Of a DNA stretch of 7,736 nucleotides, positions 1-5,906 are shown piece by piece. This stretch comes from Deltaproteobacteria bacterium. GTDB lineage: Bacteria; Desulfobacterota; JADFXK01. Each line of letters begins with the position of its first letter. Within the stretch, counting starts at the first letter, position 1. Made by a program: the position numbers and the translations under genes. A model generated the notes under the pieces. That model was not told the DNA's origin. It made no database searches and saw only the letters and a list, made by a program, of their open reading frames with translations. The stretch covers positions 1-7,736 of the forward strand of contig JADFYA010000167.1 of NCBI GenBank assembly GCA_015233285.1, in the 5' to 3' direction.

Positions 1-183
1 GTGGAAGTCGGCCGGGAGACGGCCAGGCAAGCCATCCTGGTCATCACCGGCCGGGACCCCAAGAATGTCCCAATCAAGAATTATGTCCCCAAGAAAATGG
101 TGGTGAATGAGGCCTTAGCCAAAGAGTACGGCATCGCTTTGCCCGAATCCATACTGAAGGCCGCGGCCGAGGTCAAAAAATAG
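1..183 (+). CDS. ABC transporter substrate-binding protein, TrpX-like (3' end only)
   Basis: This is the last 60 codons of a gene that begins before the window; the GTG at position 1 is almost certainly an internal valine codon. The protein captures a small solute outside the inner membrane for an ABC importer. The tail has the pattern typical of the ABC_sub_bind (PF04392, TrpX/YtpX) family: an EVGRETARQA helix, a GRDPKNVPI segment, then a closing stretch with NEALAKEYGIALPESIL and a lysine-rich end. The stop is TAG at 181-183. The ATPase gene starts 11 bp later, so the two are surely co-transcribed. In systems of this family the permease usually sits between binding protein and ATPase; here it does not, so it must lie upstream, be fused to this gene, or be elsewhere. 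The ligand cannot be read from this fragment. Confidence 0.82.
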   Translation: MEVGRETARQAILVITGRDPKNVPIKNYVPKKMVVNEALAKEYGIALPESILKAAAEVKK

Positions 184-194
184 CGAGGTCAAGC

Positions 195-1007
195 ATGATT
201 AAGATAACCGGCCTGCATAAGACGTTTAACGCCGGGACGGCTAATGAGGTCTACTCCTTAAGAGGGGTTGACTTAGATATCGCGGAAGGGGAATTCGTTA
301 CCGTTATCGGGACCAATGGCTCCGGCAAATCCACTTTGCTCAATGCCGTGGCCGGAACTTTCTTGCCCGATTCGGGCCGGGTGGAGATCGCCGGAGTGGA
401 TGTCACCCGACAACGGGATTTTCAGCGGGCCAAACTCATCTCCCGCGTGTTCCAAAATCCTTTCGCCGGCACGGCCCCGGATATGACCATCGCCGAAAAC
501 CTTCACCTGGCCTATTTAAGGGGAAAACCCAAGTATCCGAAGACGGAACTGAAGGCATCTCGTTTGGGCAACTACCGGGAAGAGATCGGGCAACTGGAAA
601 TGCAACTGGAAGACCGGCTGGACAACGTTATCGGGACTCTATCGGGCGGCCAGAGGCAGGCTTTGACCTTGCTCATGGCCGTTATCAATCCGCCTCAAGT
701 CCTGTTGCTGGATGAGCACACGGCCGCCTTAGATCCCAAATCCGCGGCCCAGGTCATTCGGCTGACCAAGAAATTCATCGAACGGGGCTGCCTGACCAGC
801 CTGATGGTCACCCACAGCATGAGCCAGGCCCTGGAACTGGGCACCCGGACCATAATGATGAACAAAGGCCGGATCATCGATGATATATCTAAGGCTGAGA
901 AACAAAGGCTGACCACCAACGACTTACTGGACAAATTCGCCGAACTGCGCAAGACCGAGAGGCTGACCGATGAGATGCTGGAAGAATTGCGGCGGGATTA
1001 TATTTAA
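195..1007 (+). CDS. ABC transporter ATP-binding protein (TrpZ-like importer family)
   Basis: The 270-residue cytoplasmic ATPase powers import of a small solute together with the binding protein encoded just upstream and an unseen permease. All nucleotide-binding elements are visible: Walker A GTNGSGKST at residues 39-47, Q-loop Gln87 in VFQNP, the signature LSGGQRQ at 149-155, Walker B LLLDEH ending near residue 175, D-loop AALDP at 177-181, and the switch His207 in VTHSM. The combination FQNPFAGTAPDMTIAENL, LSGGQRQALTLLMA and DEHTAALDPKSA is characteristic of ATPases paired with PF04392 binding proteins (family knowledge). The ATG at 195 has GAGGT at 185-189 with a 5-nt spacer. Length is normal and no key residue is missing. 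The C-terminal 60 residues are charged and helical, as usual in this subfamily. Substrates reported for the family include aromatic amino acids, but specificity cannot be assigned here. Confidence 0.93.
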   Translation: MIKITGLHKTFNAGTANEVYSLRGVDLDIAEGEFVTVIGTNGSGKSTLLNAVAGTFLPDSGRVEIAGVDVTRQRDFQRAKLISRVFQNPFAGTAPDMTIAENLHLAYLRGKPKYPKTELKASRLGNYREEIGQLEMQLEDRLDNVIGTLSGGQRQALTLLMAVINPPQVLLLDEHTAALDPKSAAQVIRLTKKFIERGCLTSLMVTHSMSQALELGTRTIMMNKGRIIDDISKAEKQRLTTNDLLDKFAELRKTERLTDEMLEELRRDYI

Positions 1008-1011
1008 CCGG

Positions 1012-2244
1012 TCATCCGCATCTTAAAAGCTTGAACAGCAACACGGTGATATCGTCAAACGGCTCCAGTCCGGTTTGGAACTCGTCGAGTTCCGCAAAGA
1101 TGCGCCGGCAGATGTCCTGGGTGGAGCCATGTCCATGAGCTTCGATCACCGCGGCCAGCCGCTCCTCGCCAAACATCTCCTCCCGTGTATTGACCGGTTC
1201 AGTCACTCCATCGGTAAAAACGACCAGAGATTCGCCTGCCTCCAATTGCAGAAGGCTGTCATGATACTCCACTTCTTCGATGACGCCGATGGCCGGATTG
1301 ACGATACTCTGCGTCCGTTCGGCTAAGATCAAAGTTTTCCCCTGGTTGATGATCAGCGGCGGCGGATGTCCGGCGTTGCAAAAGGTGATCAAACCGGTTT
1401 TCAGGTTGCAGATGAAATAGAACACGGTGACAAAGTGGGCGGAAATGTTATCCGTGGCTAACGAATCATTTGTCTTGGAAATAGCCGCCGCGGCGCTCAG
1501 GTTATGGCTGGCCGCACTCCGGAGCAACGTCCGGGTCCGCATCATAAATAATCCGGCCGGGACGCCCTTCCCCGAGACATCCGCCACCACCACCCCGATG
1601 TGGTCTTTATCTATCATGAAGAAGTCATAATAGTCCCCGCCTACTTCCTTGGCCGGCTCCATTCGGGCGAATATCTCCACATTTTCAGCTTCTGGAATGG
1701 GCGGAAAGACGGTGGGCAAGGCCTCTTGTTGGATGAGGCGGGCCAGGCGCAATTCGCTTTGAATCCGTTCCTTCTCCTCCATGGTCCGGGCCAGTTCCCG
1801 CGTCCGTTCCTGGACTTTGATCTCCAGGATTTCGTTTTGCCGGGCCAGTTCCTCTTGAGCCAGCTTTAATTGCAGGTGGTTCTTGACCCGAGCCTGGACT
1901 ATGGCCGGGTTGATGGGTTTGGTCAGGTAATCGATGGCGCCAAGTTCCAGTCCTTTGGTTTCGTCCTCGGATTCACCCATGGCGGTAATGAATATAACCG
2001 GGATATCCCGGGAGCGGTCATCCGCTTTCAATCGGCGGCAGACCTCGTAACCATCCATGCCCGGCATCATGATATCGAGAAGGATCAAGTCCGGGGGGGC
2101 GGAGGCAACGATTTCCAGGGCGTCAAATCCATTAACGGCCACGATGACCTCATAGAGATCGCCCAGCGTCTCCACCAGCAGATCGAGGTTGATCTCAGTG
2201 TCGTCAACCGCCAAAATGGTGCATTCTGATAAATCTTTAGTCAT
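1012..2244 (-). CDS. Response regulator with PP2C/RsbU-type serine phosphatase output
   Basis: The 410-residue protein is a cytoplasmic signalling phosphatase switched by phosphorylation. The receiver domain (about 8-122) has acidic residues Asp14/Asp15, phosphoacceptor Asp57 in LLDIMMPGMDG, Thr87 and Lys109 in the TKP motif. A charged coiled coil follows (about 125-175), then a SpoIIE/PP2C_SIG domain (about 180-408). Metal-binding motifs are intact: GGDYYDF at 202-208, DVSGKGVPAG at 222-231, FTDGVTE at 343-349 and FDDITVL at 396-402; NAGHPPP lies at 290-296. Proteins of this design usually dephosphorylate an anti-sigma-factor antagonist (RsbV/SpoIIAA type) in a partner-switching cascade. No histidine kinase, antagonist or anti-sigma gene lies next to it, so it is an orphan regulator here. 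The start is supported by homology to the receiver N-terminus; the ribosome binding site is weak, with only GGGA close to the ATG. Its stop lies 4 bp from that of the convergent ABC ATPase. Confidence 0.94.
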   Translation of the reverse strand: MTKDLSECTILAVDDTEINLDLLVETLGDLYEVIVAVNGFDALEIVASAPPDLILLDIMMPGMDGYEVCRRLKADDRSRDIPVIFITAMGESEDETKGLELGAIDYLTKPINPAIVQARVKNHLQLKLAQEELARQNEILEIKVQERTRELARTMEEKERIQSELRLARLIQQEALPTVFPPIPEAENVEIFARMEPAKEVGGDYYDFFMIDKDHIGVVVADVSGKGVPAGLFMMRTRTLLRSAASHNLSAAAAISKTNDSLATDNISAHFVTVFYFICNLKTGLITFCNAGHPPPLIINQGKTLILAERTQSIVNPAIGVIEEVEYHDSLLQLEAGESLVVFTDGVTEPVNTREEMFGEERLAAVIEAHGHGSTQDICRRIFAELDEFQTGLEPFDDITVLLFKLLRCG

Positions 2245-2363
2245 GAGTCCCGTTGGTTGTGGCGTGGTTGGTTGGGGGAAAGGGCCGGATACCGACTCCG
2301 TCGAAGGGAGTTGGAGTTCTATCAGCAGCCCATTTAATTTCAGATGGAAACGGTCTGTTGTTC

Positions 2364-2392
2364 AACCTAATTTAAACCTGTTTCATTGTCAA
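2364..2392 (-). promoter_or_regulatory. Candidate sigma-70 promoter for the response regulator gene
   Basis: Read on the minus strand there is a perfect -35 box TTGACA (2387-2392), a 17-nt spacer and a weak -10 box TAGGTT (2364-2369, 3 of 6 consensus bases). Transcription would start near 2357 and leave a leader of about 110 nt before the ATG at 2244. The leader contains an imperfect hairpin (2292-2314; arms 2292-2299 and 2307-2314). Position and spacing are right, but the -10 match is poor. Confidence 0.4.
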
Positions 2393-2428
2393 TGCTAATC
2401 AAGGTCGAAGGGTGATGGATCATCCGGC

Positions 2429-2450
2429 CATGCCTCGGTTTGAAGGCATG
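2429..2450 (-). terminator. Inverted repeat just downstream of the yihY-family gene
   Basis: CATGCCT (2429-2435) and AGGCATG (2444-2450) form a perfect 7-bp stem with an 8-nt loop, starting 2 nt after the TGA of the minus-strand membrane-protein gene. There is no T-run after it on either strand, so it is not a classic intrinsic terminator. It could protect the 3' end or assist factor-dependent termination. Confidence 0.3.
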
Positions 2451-2452
2451 AG

Positions 2453-3811
2453 TCAAGTTTCTTTTGGGTGATCAACGCTGGTTTCGTCGTTGATTAAATC
2501 CGCCAACGTTATCCGGCCATACTTTTCTTGTATTTCTTCCTTAACTTGGCCCACCAACCGTTGAACCCGATAATCGCCTTCAACGGAAGGACCACCGAGA
2601 TAAAAACCCGCGGCCTGGTGCAAAGACGACGCCACCTCATTCAAGTATATCTTTTGAAGCGGCCGGGCCGGCTGGTATCTTCTTTCCCCTCCTTCGACCT
2701 CATTGATAAACTGGTTCCTGGCCAGGATATCGGTCAGCTCATCGAGCAAGCGGGCGGGTGCCCGGCACAGCCTGATTAGTTCAGTCAGGTCGGGTGGTTT
2801 TTTCCCCAGATCAAAGGCCCGGCCGATATGATAAAGCGCCTTGAGACTGATCGATAGGCCCATCTCCATTGAGGTATATTGGCTGGGCGCCGCGCCGTGA
2901 AAAATTCCGGTCTGAAAAGCGTAGGCCAATCTGGCCCCGACCAGAGTGATCATCCAACTGAGTTGGGTCCAAAACATAAATAACGGGAGTGTCGCCAGCG
3001 CGCCGTAGATAGCATTTTGTCTGGCCAGCCTGGCCTGAAAGCCAATGTAAATGAGCTGGAGTAATTGCCAGAGCAAAGTGGTGATGAAGGCAGCCGCGCC
3101 GGCTGGTCCAAATTTAACGCGGGTGTTGGGCATAAAAACGTAAAAGAAGGTAAATGCCACCCACAGGGCCAGGTAGGGCGTAATGGCGAAAATAACGGCG
3201 AACAGATTACTGAATAGGGCATAGGTCATGAGATGATGCACAATAGTGGAGCTGGACAGGGTGGTGTTGATCCCGATAGCCGAAAGCACCAACATGGGGC
3301 AAACGATCATGACGCTCAAGTAGTCGGTGACTTTTCGATAAATAGAGCGATCGCGCCTGACTCCCCAGATATCGTTAAGCGCGGCCTCCACATACCCCAG
3401 GCTCTTAATCGCTGAATACAACAGCGCCAGAAACCCCACCGTTCCCAATGTCCCGGCATTTATTTTTTCAACATATTCAAGAATATACCCGATGGCCGCG
3501 GCCTGAGGCTGGGTGAATTTATTGATGGCCAGTTGCCGGGCCGCCTCAGGCACTCCGATGCCCTTAGACACGGACACGGATATGGCCAGGATCGGCACGA
3601 CCGAAATAAGCGTAATAAAAGTTAAACTGAAGGCGTAGAGAGTGATCTGACGATCCCAAAGGCCGTACCCGATAAGATATATGGTTTGGCGGAGATAACG
3701 CCCAACTTGAGTGGTCCGGGACAGTCGGGCGGAGTAATCCTCCCCCGGCCGGCCGCCGTTTTTGATAGAACCATTTTTTGTGACGGATTTTTCGTCTGGG
3801 ATCATGAGCAA
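2453..3811 (-). CDS. YihY/BrkB-family inner-membrane protein (UPF0761)
   Basis: The 452-residue integral membrane protein belongs to the YihY/virulence factor BrkB family (once mislabelled RNase BN); its biochemical role is not established. About six membrane segments can be seen, near residues 58-82, 122-143, 166-188, 200-228, 236-258 and 274-300. Family hallmarks are the AFSLTFITLISVVPILA stretch in the first helix, LNDIWGVRRDRS after the second, MPNTRVKFGPAGAA before the fifth, and YGALATLPLFMFWTQLSW with VGARLAYAF in the last. A soluble C-terminal region (about 315-452) looks like the winged-helix-type extension found in many family members. Two starts are possible: TTG at 3811, which has GAGA 7 nt upstream, or ATG at 3805 (two codons shorter), for which the same site is 13 nt away. 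The gene lies 102 nt downstream of the small gene at 3914-4072 on the same strand and may share its transcript. Confidence 0.92.
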   Translation of the reverse strand: MLMIPDEKSVTKNGSIKNGGRPGEDYSARLSRTTQVGRYLRQTIYLIGYGLWDRQITLYAFSLTFITLISVVPILAISVSVSKGIGVPEAARQLAINKFTQPQAAAIGYILEYVEKINAGTLGTVGFLALLYSAIKSLGYVEAALNDIWGVRRDRSIYRKVTDYLSVMIVCPMLVLSAIGINTTLSSSTIVHHLMTYALFSNLFAVIFAITPYLALWVAFTFFYVFMPNTRVKFGPAGAAAFITTLLWQLLQLIYIGFQARLARQNAIYGALATLPLFMFWTQLSWMITLVGARLAYAFQTGIFHGAAPSQYTSMEMGLSISLKALYHIGRAFDLGKKPPDLTELIRLCRAPARLLDELTDILARNQFINEVEGGERRYQPARPLQKIYLNEVASSLHQAAGFYLGGPSVEGDYRVQRLVGQVKEEIQEKYGRITLADLINDETSVDHPKET

Positions 3812-3881
3812 TGTCTATTCTCGTGGCCGCCGTCGTCAAAGATGATTACGATTTTTTGGCCCCGGTTGAGATTACATTCAA

Positions 3882-3896
3882 GAGCCGCACCGGCTC
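3882..3896 (-). terminator. Short GC-rich hairpin after the small Cys-tailed gene
   Basis: GAGCCG (3882-3887) and CGGCTC (3891-3896) form a perfect 6-bp stem with a 3-nt loop, 17 nt past the stop codon of the minus-strand small gene. Only TTGAATGT follows on the minus strand, so the U-tract is poor. It may terminate weakly and allow some read-through into the membrane-protein gene 70 nt further on. Confidence 0.3.
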
Positions 3897-3913
3897 GATG
3901 ATGATGTCTATTT

Positions 3914-4072
3914 TCAGCAACCCGGCTGTCCGTGATTCCCGCAACAGCTCTTGACCCTGATTAGTTTAAGCAAATTGTTTTTGATGACCAGCCCCACTTT
4001 ATGCGTGAATGGCATGGGTGAACGAAGGTTATTGATCACGTCCGCAAAATTGGGTTTCTTTTCCGAGCACAT
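3914..4072 (-). CDS. Small protein (52 aa) with C-terminal CCGNHGQPGC motif, function unknown
   Basis: I do not recognise a named family. The start is well determined: on the minus strand AGGAGGT (about 4082-4088) lies 9 nt before the ATG at 4070-4072, the best ribosome binding site in the window. An ATG nine codons further upstream (4099) overlies that site and is rejected. The protein is basic and has no clear membrane helix. It opens MCSEKKPNFADVINNLRSPM, continues with an amphipathic stretch VGLVIKNNLLKLIRV (26-40), and ends in SCCGNHGQPGC with Cys43, Cys44, His47 and terminal Cys52. Such a tail could bind a metal or cluster or be redox-active; this is inference. From memory, short proteins of anaerobes ending CCG..G.PGC exist, but I could not verify this. 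It lies upstream of the yihY-family gene and divergent from the cobalamin adenosyltransferase gene. Confidence 0.75.
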   Translation of the reverse strand: MCSEKKPNFADVINNLRSPMPFTHKVGLVIKNNLLKLIRVKSCCGNHGQPGC

Positions 4073-4116
4073 AAAATTTTTACCTCCTAACGGCTGCATC
4101 TATGGTTTTGGACGTA

Positions 4117-4149
4117 GGGCCGGCGGGCAGGTGCGCTCCCGCGTGGCCC
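4117..4149 (-). promoter_or_regulatory. GC-rich hairpin in the leader of the small Cys-tailed gene
   Basis: GGGCC (4117-4121) pairs with GGCCC (4145-4149) and GCGGG (4123-4127) pairs with CCCGC (4138-4142), giving two stacked 5-bp GC-only helices with a small internal loop and a 10-nt apical loop. It ends 45 nt upstream of the ATG of the minus-strand small gene, so it would be in that gene's 5' untranslated region. No T-run follows on the minus strand, so it is not an intrinsic terminator. I do not recognise it as a known riboswitch class. Confidence 0.35.
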
Positions 4150-4339
4150 GGTCTCCACCCTAGACATTACACTGAAACACAGCGTCAAGCTAAAATCAAG
4201 GATAGTTTGTTGAAGGACAGAGCAAGCGCACGAAATATTCTTAAAACGACTAAGTCAAAATAGACTCCGAGGGGTGATCCGGGCGTCTAAGTTTTCAAGG
4301 CGCCGGTCTGTTTTGCCCCCGTCTGATTTGTCAGAACTA

Positions 4340-4366
4340 TTGACTCCGGTTGGCTCTTGTTATAAT
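4340..4366 (+). promoter_or_regulatory. Candidate sigma-70 promoter for the adenosyltransferase gene
   Basis: TTGACT (4340-4345, 5 of 6 consensus bases) and a perfect TATAAT (4361-4366) are separated by 15 nt. The spacer is shorter than the optimal 17 nt; a shifted -10 box TAATCT (4363-4368) would give 17. Transcription would start near 4373 and produce a leader of about 106 nt before the ATG at 4479. It is the best -10 hexamer I found in an intergenic region of this window. Confidence 0.55.
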
Positions 4367-4385
4367 CTATCTCGATTAATTATTT

Positions 4386-4442
4386 GCCGCGGCCTGGGTT
4401 CGTCATTGAACAGGGATGCGTCCCTGGCGCCGCCGGCTTTTT
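4386..4442 (+). terminator. Terminator-like structure (possible attenuator) in the adenosyltransferase leader
   Basis: An outer helix pairs GCCGCGGC (4386-4393) with 4429-4437, with one bulged C at 4433, and is followed at once by five T (4438-4442). Inside it CAGGGA (4411-4416) and TCCCTG (4421-4426) form a perfect 6-bp hairpin with a TGCG loop. As an alternative, 4394-4398 can pair with 4423-4427 and extend the outer stem, which excludes the inner hairpin. The structure lies between the promoter at 4340-4366 and the start codon at 4479, so it could attenuate the gene or end a short RNA of about 70 nt. Confidence 0.45.
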
Positions 4443-4478
4443 GTCAAATGATACTTAATCCGGTCAGGAGCCAAAAGC

Positions 4479-5006
4479 ATGAATGGGCCTCAAAGAATCC
4501 TTATTTACACCGGCGACGGCAAAGGTAAGACATCGGCTGCATTGGGTACGGCCCTTCGGGCATGTGGAAATGGAATCAGAGTATTGATCCTGCAGTTTAT
4601 TAAGGCGGATGACCGGACGGGAGAATTGGCCGCGGTCCGGGACCTGGCCGGGATTGACATGATTCAAGGGGGGCTGGGCTTTGTGCCTCCCCCATCCAAC
4701 CCCAAGTTTGTGGAACATCGGGATGCGGCCCAAGAGACCTTACTTAAGGCCAGGGAAGTTTTAAAATCGGACAAGTACGATATGATCATTTTGGACGAGG
4801 CTTGTGTCGCCGTATCCTTGGGATTAATTCGAGAGGATGATCTGATTGCGGCCATTGCGGAGGCCAGACCGGAACTCTACCTGATAATGACGGGCCGTAA
4901 CGCGACACCCCGGCTTATCGCCCTGGCCGATACCGTTACAGAGATGCTGCCTTTAAAACACGCCCTGTCCCAAGGGCGAAAGGCCCAGAAAGGGATAGAA
5001 TACTAA
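4479..5006 (+). CDS. cobA: Cob(I)alamin adenosyltransferase, CobA/BtuR/CobO type
   Basis: The 175-residue cytoplasmic enzyme transfers the 5'-deoxyadenosyl group of ATP to reduced cobalamin or a corrinoid precursor, making adenosylcobalamin. It has the family's P-loop near the N-terminus, YTGDGKGKTSAALG at 10-23, then VLILQFIK, the Walker-B-like YDMIILDEAC, and the typical end LIMTGRNATPRLIALADTVTEM, with LKHALSQGRKAQKGIEY closing the protein. Length matches single-domain CobA/BtuR proteins. The ATG at 4479 has AGGAG at 4466-4470 with an 8-nt spacer. No other cobalamin genes lie in the window, so the enzyme may serve salvage or B12-dependent metabolism encoded elsewhere. The symbol follows the CobA/BtuR/CobO group; btuR or cobO would be equally acceptable. 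Confidence 0.95.
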   Translation: MNGPQRILIYTGDGKGKTSAALGTALRACGNGIRVLILQFIKADDRTGELAAVRDLAGIDMIQGGLGFVPPPSNPKFVEHRDAAQETLLKAREVLKSDKYDMIILDEACVAVSLGLIREDDLIAAIAEARPELYLIMTGRNATPRLIALADTVTEMLPLKHALSQGRKAQKGIEY

Positions 5007-5114
5007 TCAGCCCACCCCTTTTGTGGCCCCATGGCCGTTTATGATTGAAGTAAGACTTAACATACAAGAAGCACAACCGTGTTTTCTACCGTTATGTTTC
5101 TTGATGGAGGCCGT

Positions 5115-5906
5115 ATGAATATTATTGTGTGCGTCAAACAGACGCCTGAAACGGTGGAAGCCGATTTGACCATCGGCCCGACCGGACGGGATGTTATCCG
5201 GGACGATTTGGTCTACACCATCAACGAGTGGGACAACTACGCCATAGAAGAGGCTATCAGACTAAAGGAAACTCATGGCGGTCAGGTTACGGTGGTCACG
5301 ATGGGCGGGGAGGATTCCGAGGACACCCTGCGCCGGTGTCTGGCCATGGGGGCTGACGAAGCCATCTTGCTATCCGATGACATGTTCGAACATGGTGACG
5401 CCAGGGCGACCGCCCAGGTCCTGGTCCAGTGCATCAAAGGAAGGCCGTTTGATCTCATCCTAACCGGCAGCCAGGCCGCCGACGTCGGTCAAGGGCAGGT
5501 GGGGTTGATTCTGGCCCAGAAATTGAACATCCCTCACGCGGCCTTGGTCATCAAGTTGGAGATGGAAAATGGGGCGGCCATCGTCCATAGGGAGCTGGAA
5601 GGGAACATGGAAGAAGTCTTGAAAATCGCCTTGCCGGCCCTGTTGTCCATCCAGACCGGGATAAATGACCCTCGCTATGTGTCCATTATGGGCATCCGAA
5701 AAGTCCGAACCAAGACTATAGAGACCATGGACGCCGAAGACCTGGATCTGACCGAAGCGCAGACCGGCGAATCCGGATCATGGACCCGACTGACTCGGAT
5801 GTATTTGCCGGTGGCCGAGAAAACAGCCGAAATCATTTCCGGACGACCGGAGGAGGCCGCGGCCAGGCTGGCTGAGATAATAAAAAATAATGGGGGATTG
5901 GCCTGA
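5115..5906 (+). CDS. etfB: Electron transfer flavoprotein, beta subunit (EtfB/FixA family)
   Basis: The 263-residue subunit pairs with EtfA to carry electrons between flavin dehydrogenases, such as acyl-CoA dehydrogenases, and an acceptor oxidoreductase. Family features are the start MNIIVCVKQTPE, INEWDNYAIEEAIRLKE at 36-52, CLAMGADEAILL at 75-86, the nucleotide-binding TGSQAADVGQGQVG at 117-130 and the signature RELEGNMEEVLKIALPALL at 159-177, followed by IQTGINDPRY. The ATG at 5115 has GGAGG at 5106-5110 and matches the conserved N-terminus; a GTG 12 codons upstream has no ribosome binding site. The DGDTAQVGP-like motif I associate with electron-bifurcating EtfB is replaced by ADVGQGQVG, which suggests, without proving, a non-bifurcating type. 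The TGA overlaps the ATG of etfA by one base, so translation is probably coupled. It lies 108 nt after cobA with no clear promoter or terminator between. Confidence 0.95.
   Translation: MNIIVCVKQTPETVEADLTIGPTGRDVIRDDLVYTINEWDNYAIEEAIRLKETHGGQVTVVTMGGEDSEDTLRRCLAMGADEAILLSDDMFEHGDARATAQVLVQCIKGRPFDLILTGSQAADVGQGQVGLILAQKLNIPHAALVIKLEMENGAAIVHRELEGNMEEVLKIALPALLSIQTGINDPRYVSIMGIRKVRTKTIETMDAEDLDLTEAQTGESGSWTRLTRMYLPVAEKTAEIISGRPEEAAARLAEIIKNNGGLA

Larger units (their letters stand above)
4073..4478. other. Divergent intergenic region (406 bp) with regulatory signals, no further gene
   Basis: This gap separates the minus-strand small gene from the plus-strand adenosyltransferase gene. The minus-strand side holds the strong ribosome binding site and a GC-rich hairpin (4117-4149). 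The plus-strand side holds a promoter (4340-4366) and a terminator-like structure (4386-4442). A weak minus-strand promoter candidate has TTGACT (4253-4258), a 15-nt spacer and TATTTC (4232-4237); another is TTGACG at 4183-4188 with no good -10 box. I see no convincing ORF, tRNA or cobalamin riboswitch: no GCCACTG-type core and no B12 box with proper context. Confidence 0.6.

Noticed and set aside
1..183. A complete 60-residue gene starting at GTG 1
   Set aside because: The sequence matches only the C-terminal end of a much longer binding-protein family; the GTG is simply the first in-frame codon of the window.
1870..2398. Plus-strand open frames opposite the response regulator
   Set aside because: They are antisense to a gene with every catalytic residue intact, and their products show no family features.
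2453..3811. Annotation as ribonuclease BN
   Set aside because: This old name for YihY-like proteins came from a mistaken assignment; the protein is a multi-helix membrane protein with no nuclease motif.
3914..4099. A 61-residue version of the small Cys-tailed protein starting at 4099
   Set aside because: The perfect ribosome binding site at about 4082-4088 lies inside this extension and is placed for the ATG at 4072.
4073..4478. Cobalamin riboswitch upstream of cobA
   Set aside because: The TCAGGAG near 4464-4470 recalls a B12 box, but it is just the cobA ribosome binding site; no conserved core or multi-helix architecture is present.
4274..4528. Plus-strand open frame overlapping the cobA start
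   Set aside because: It spans the promoter and terminator-like leader, has no recognisable protein features and runs into cobA in another frame.
5079..5114. Longer etfB start at the GTG at 5079
   Set aside because: It has no ribosome binding site and adds 12 residues ahead of the conserved MNIIVCVKQ start, which has GGAGG just upstream.
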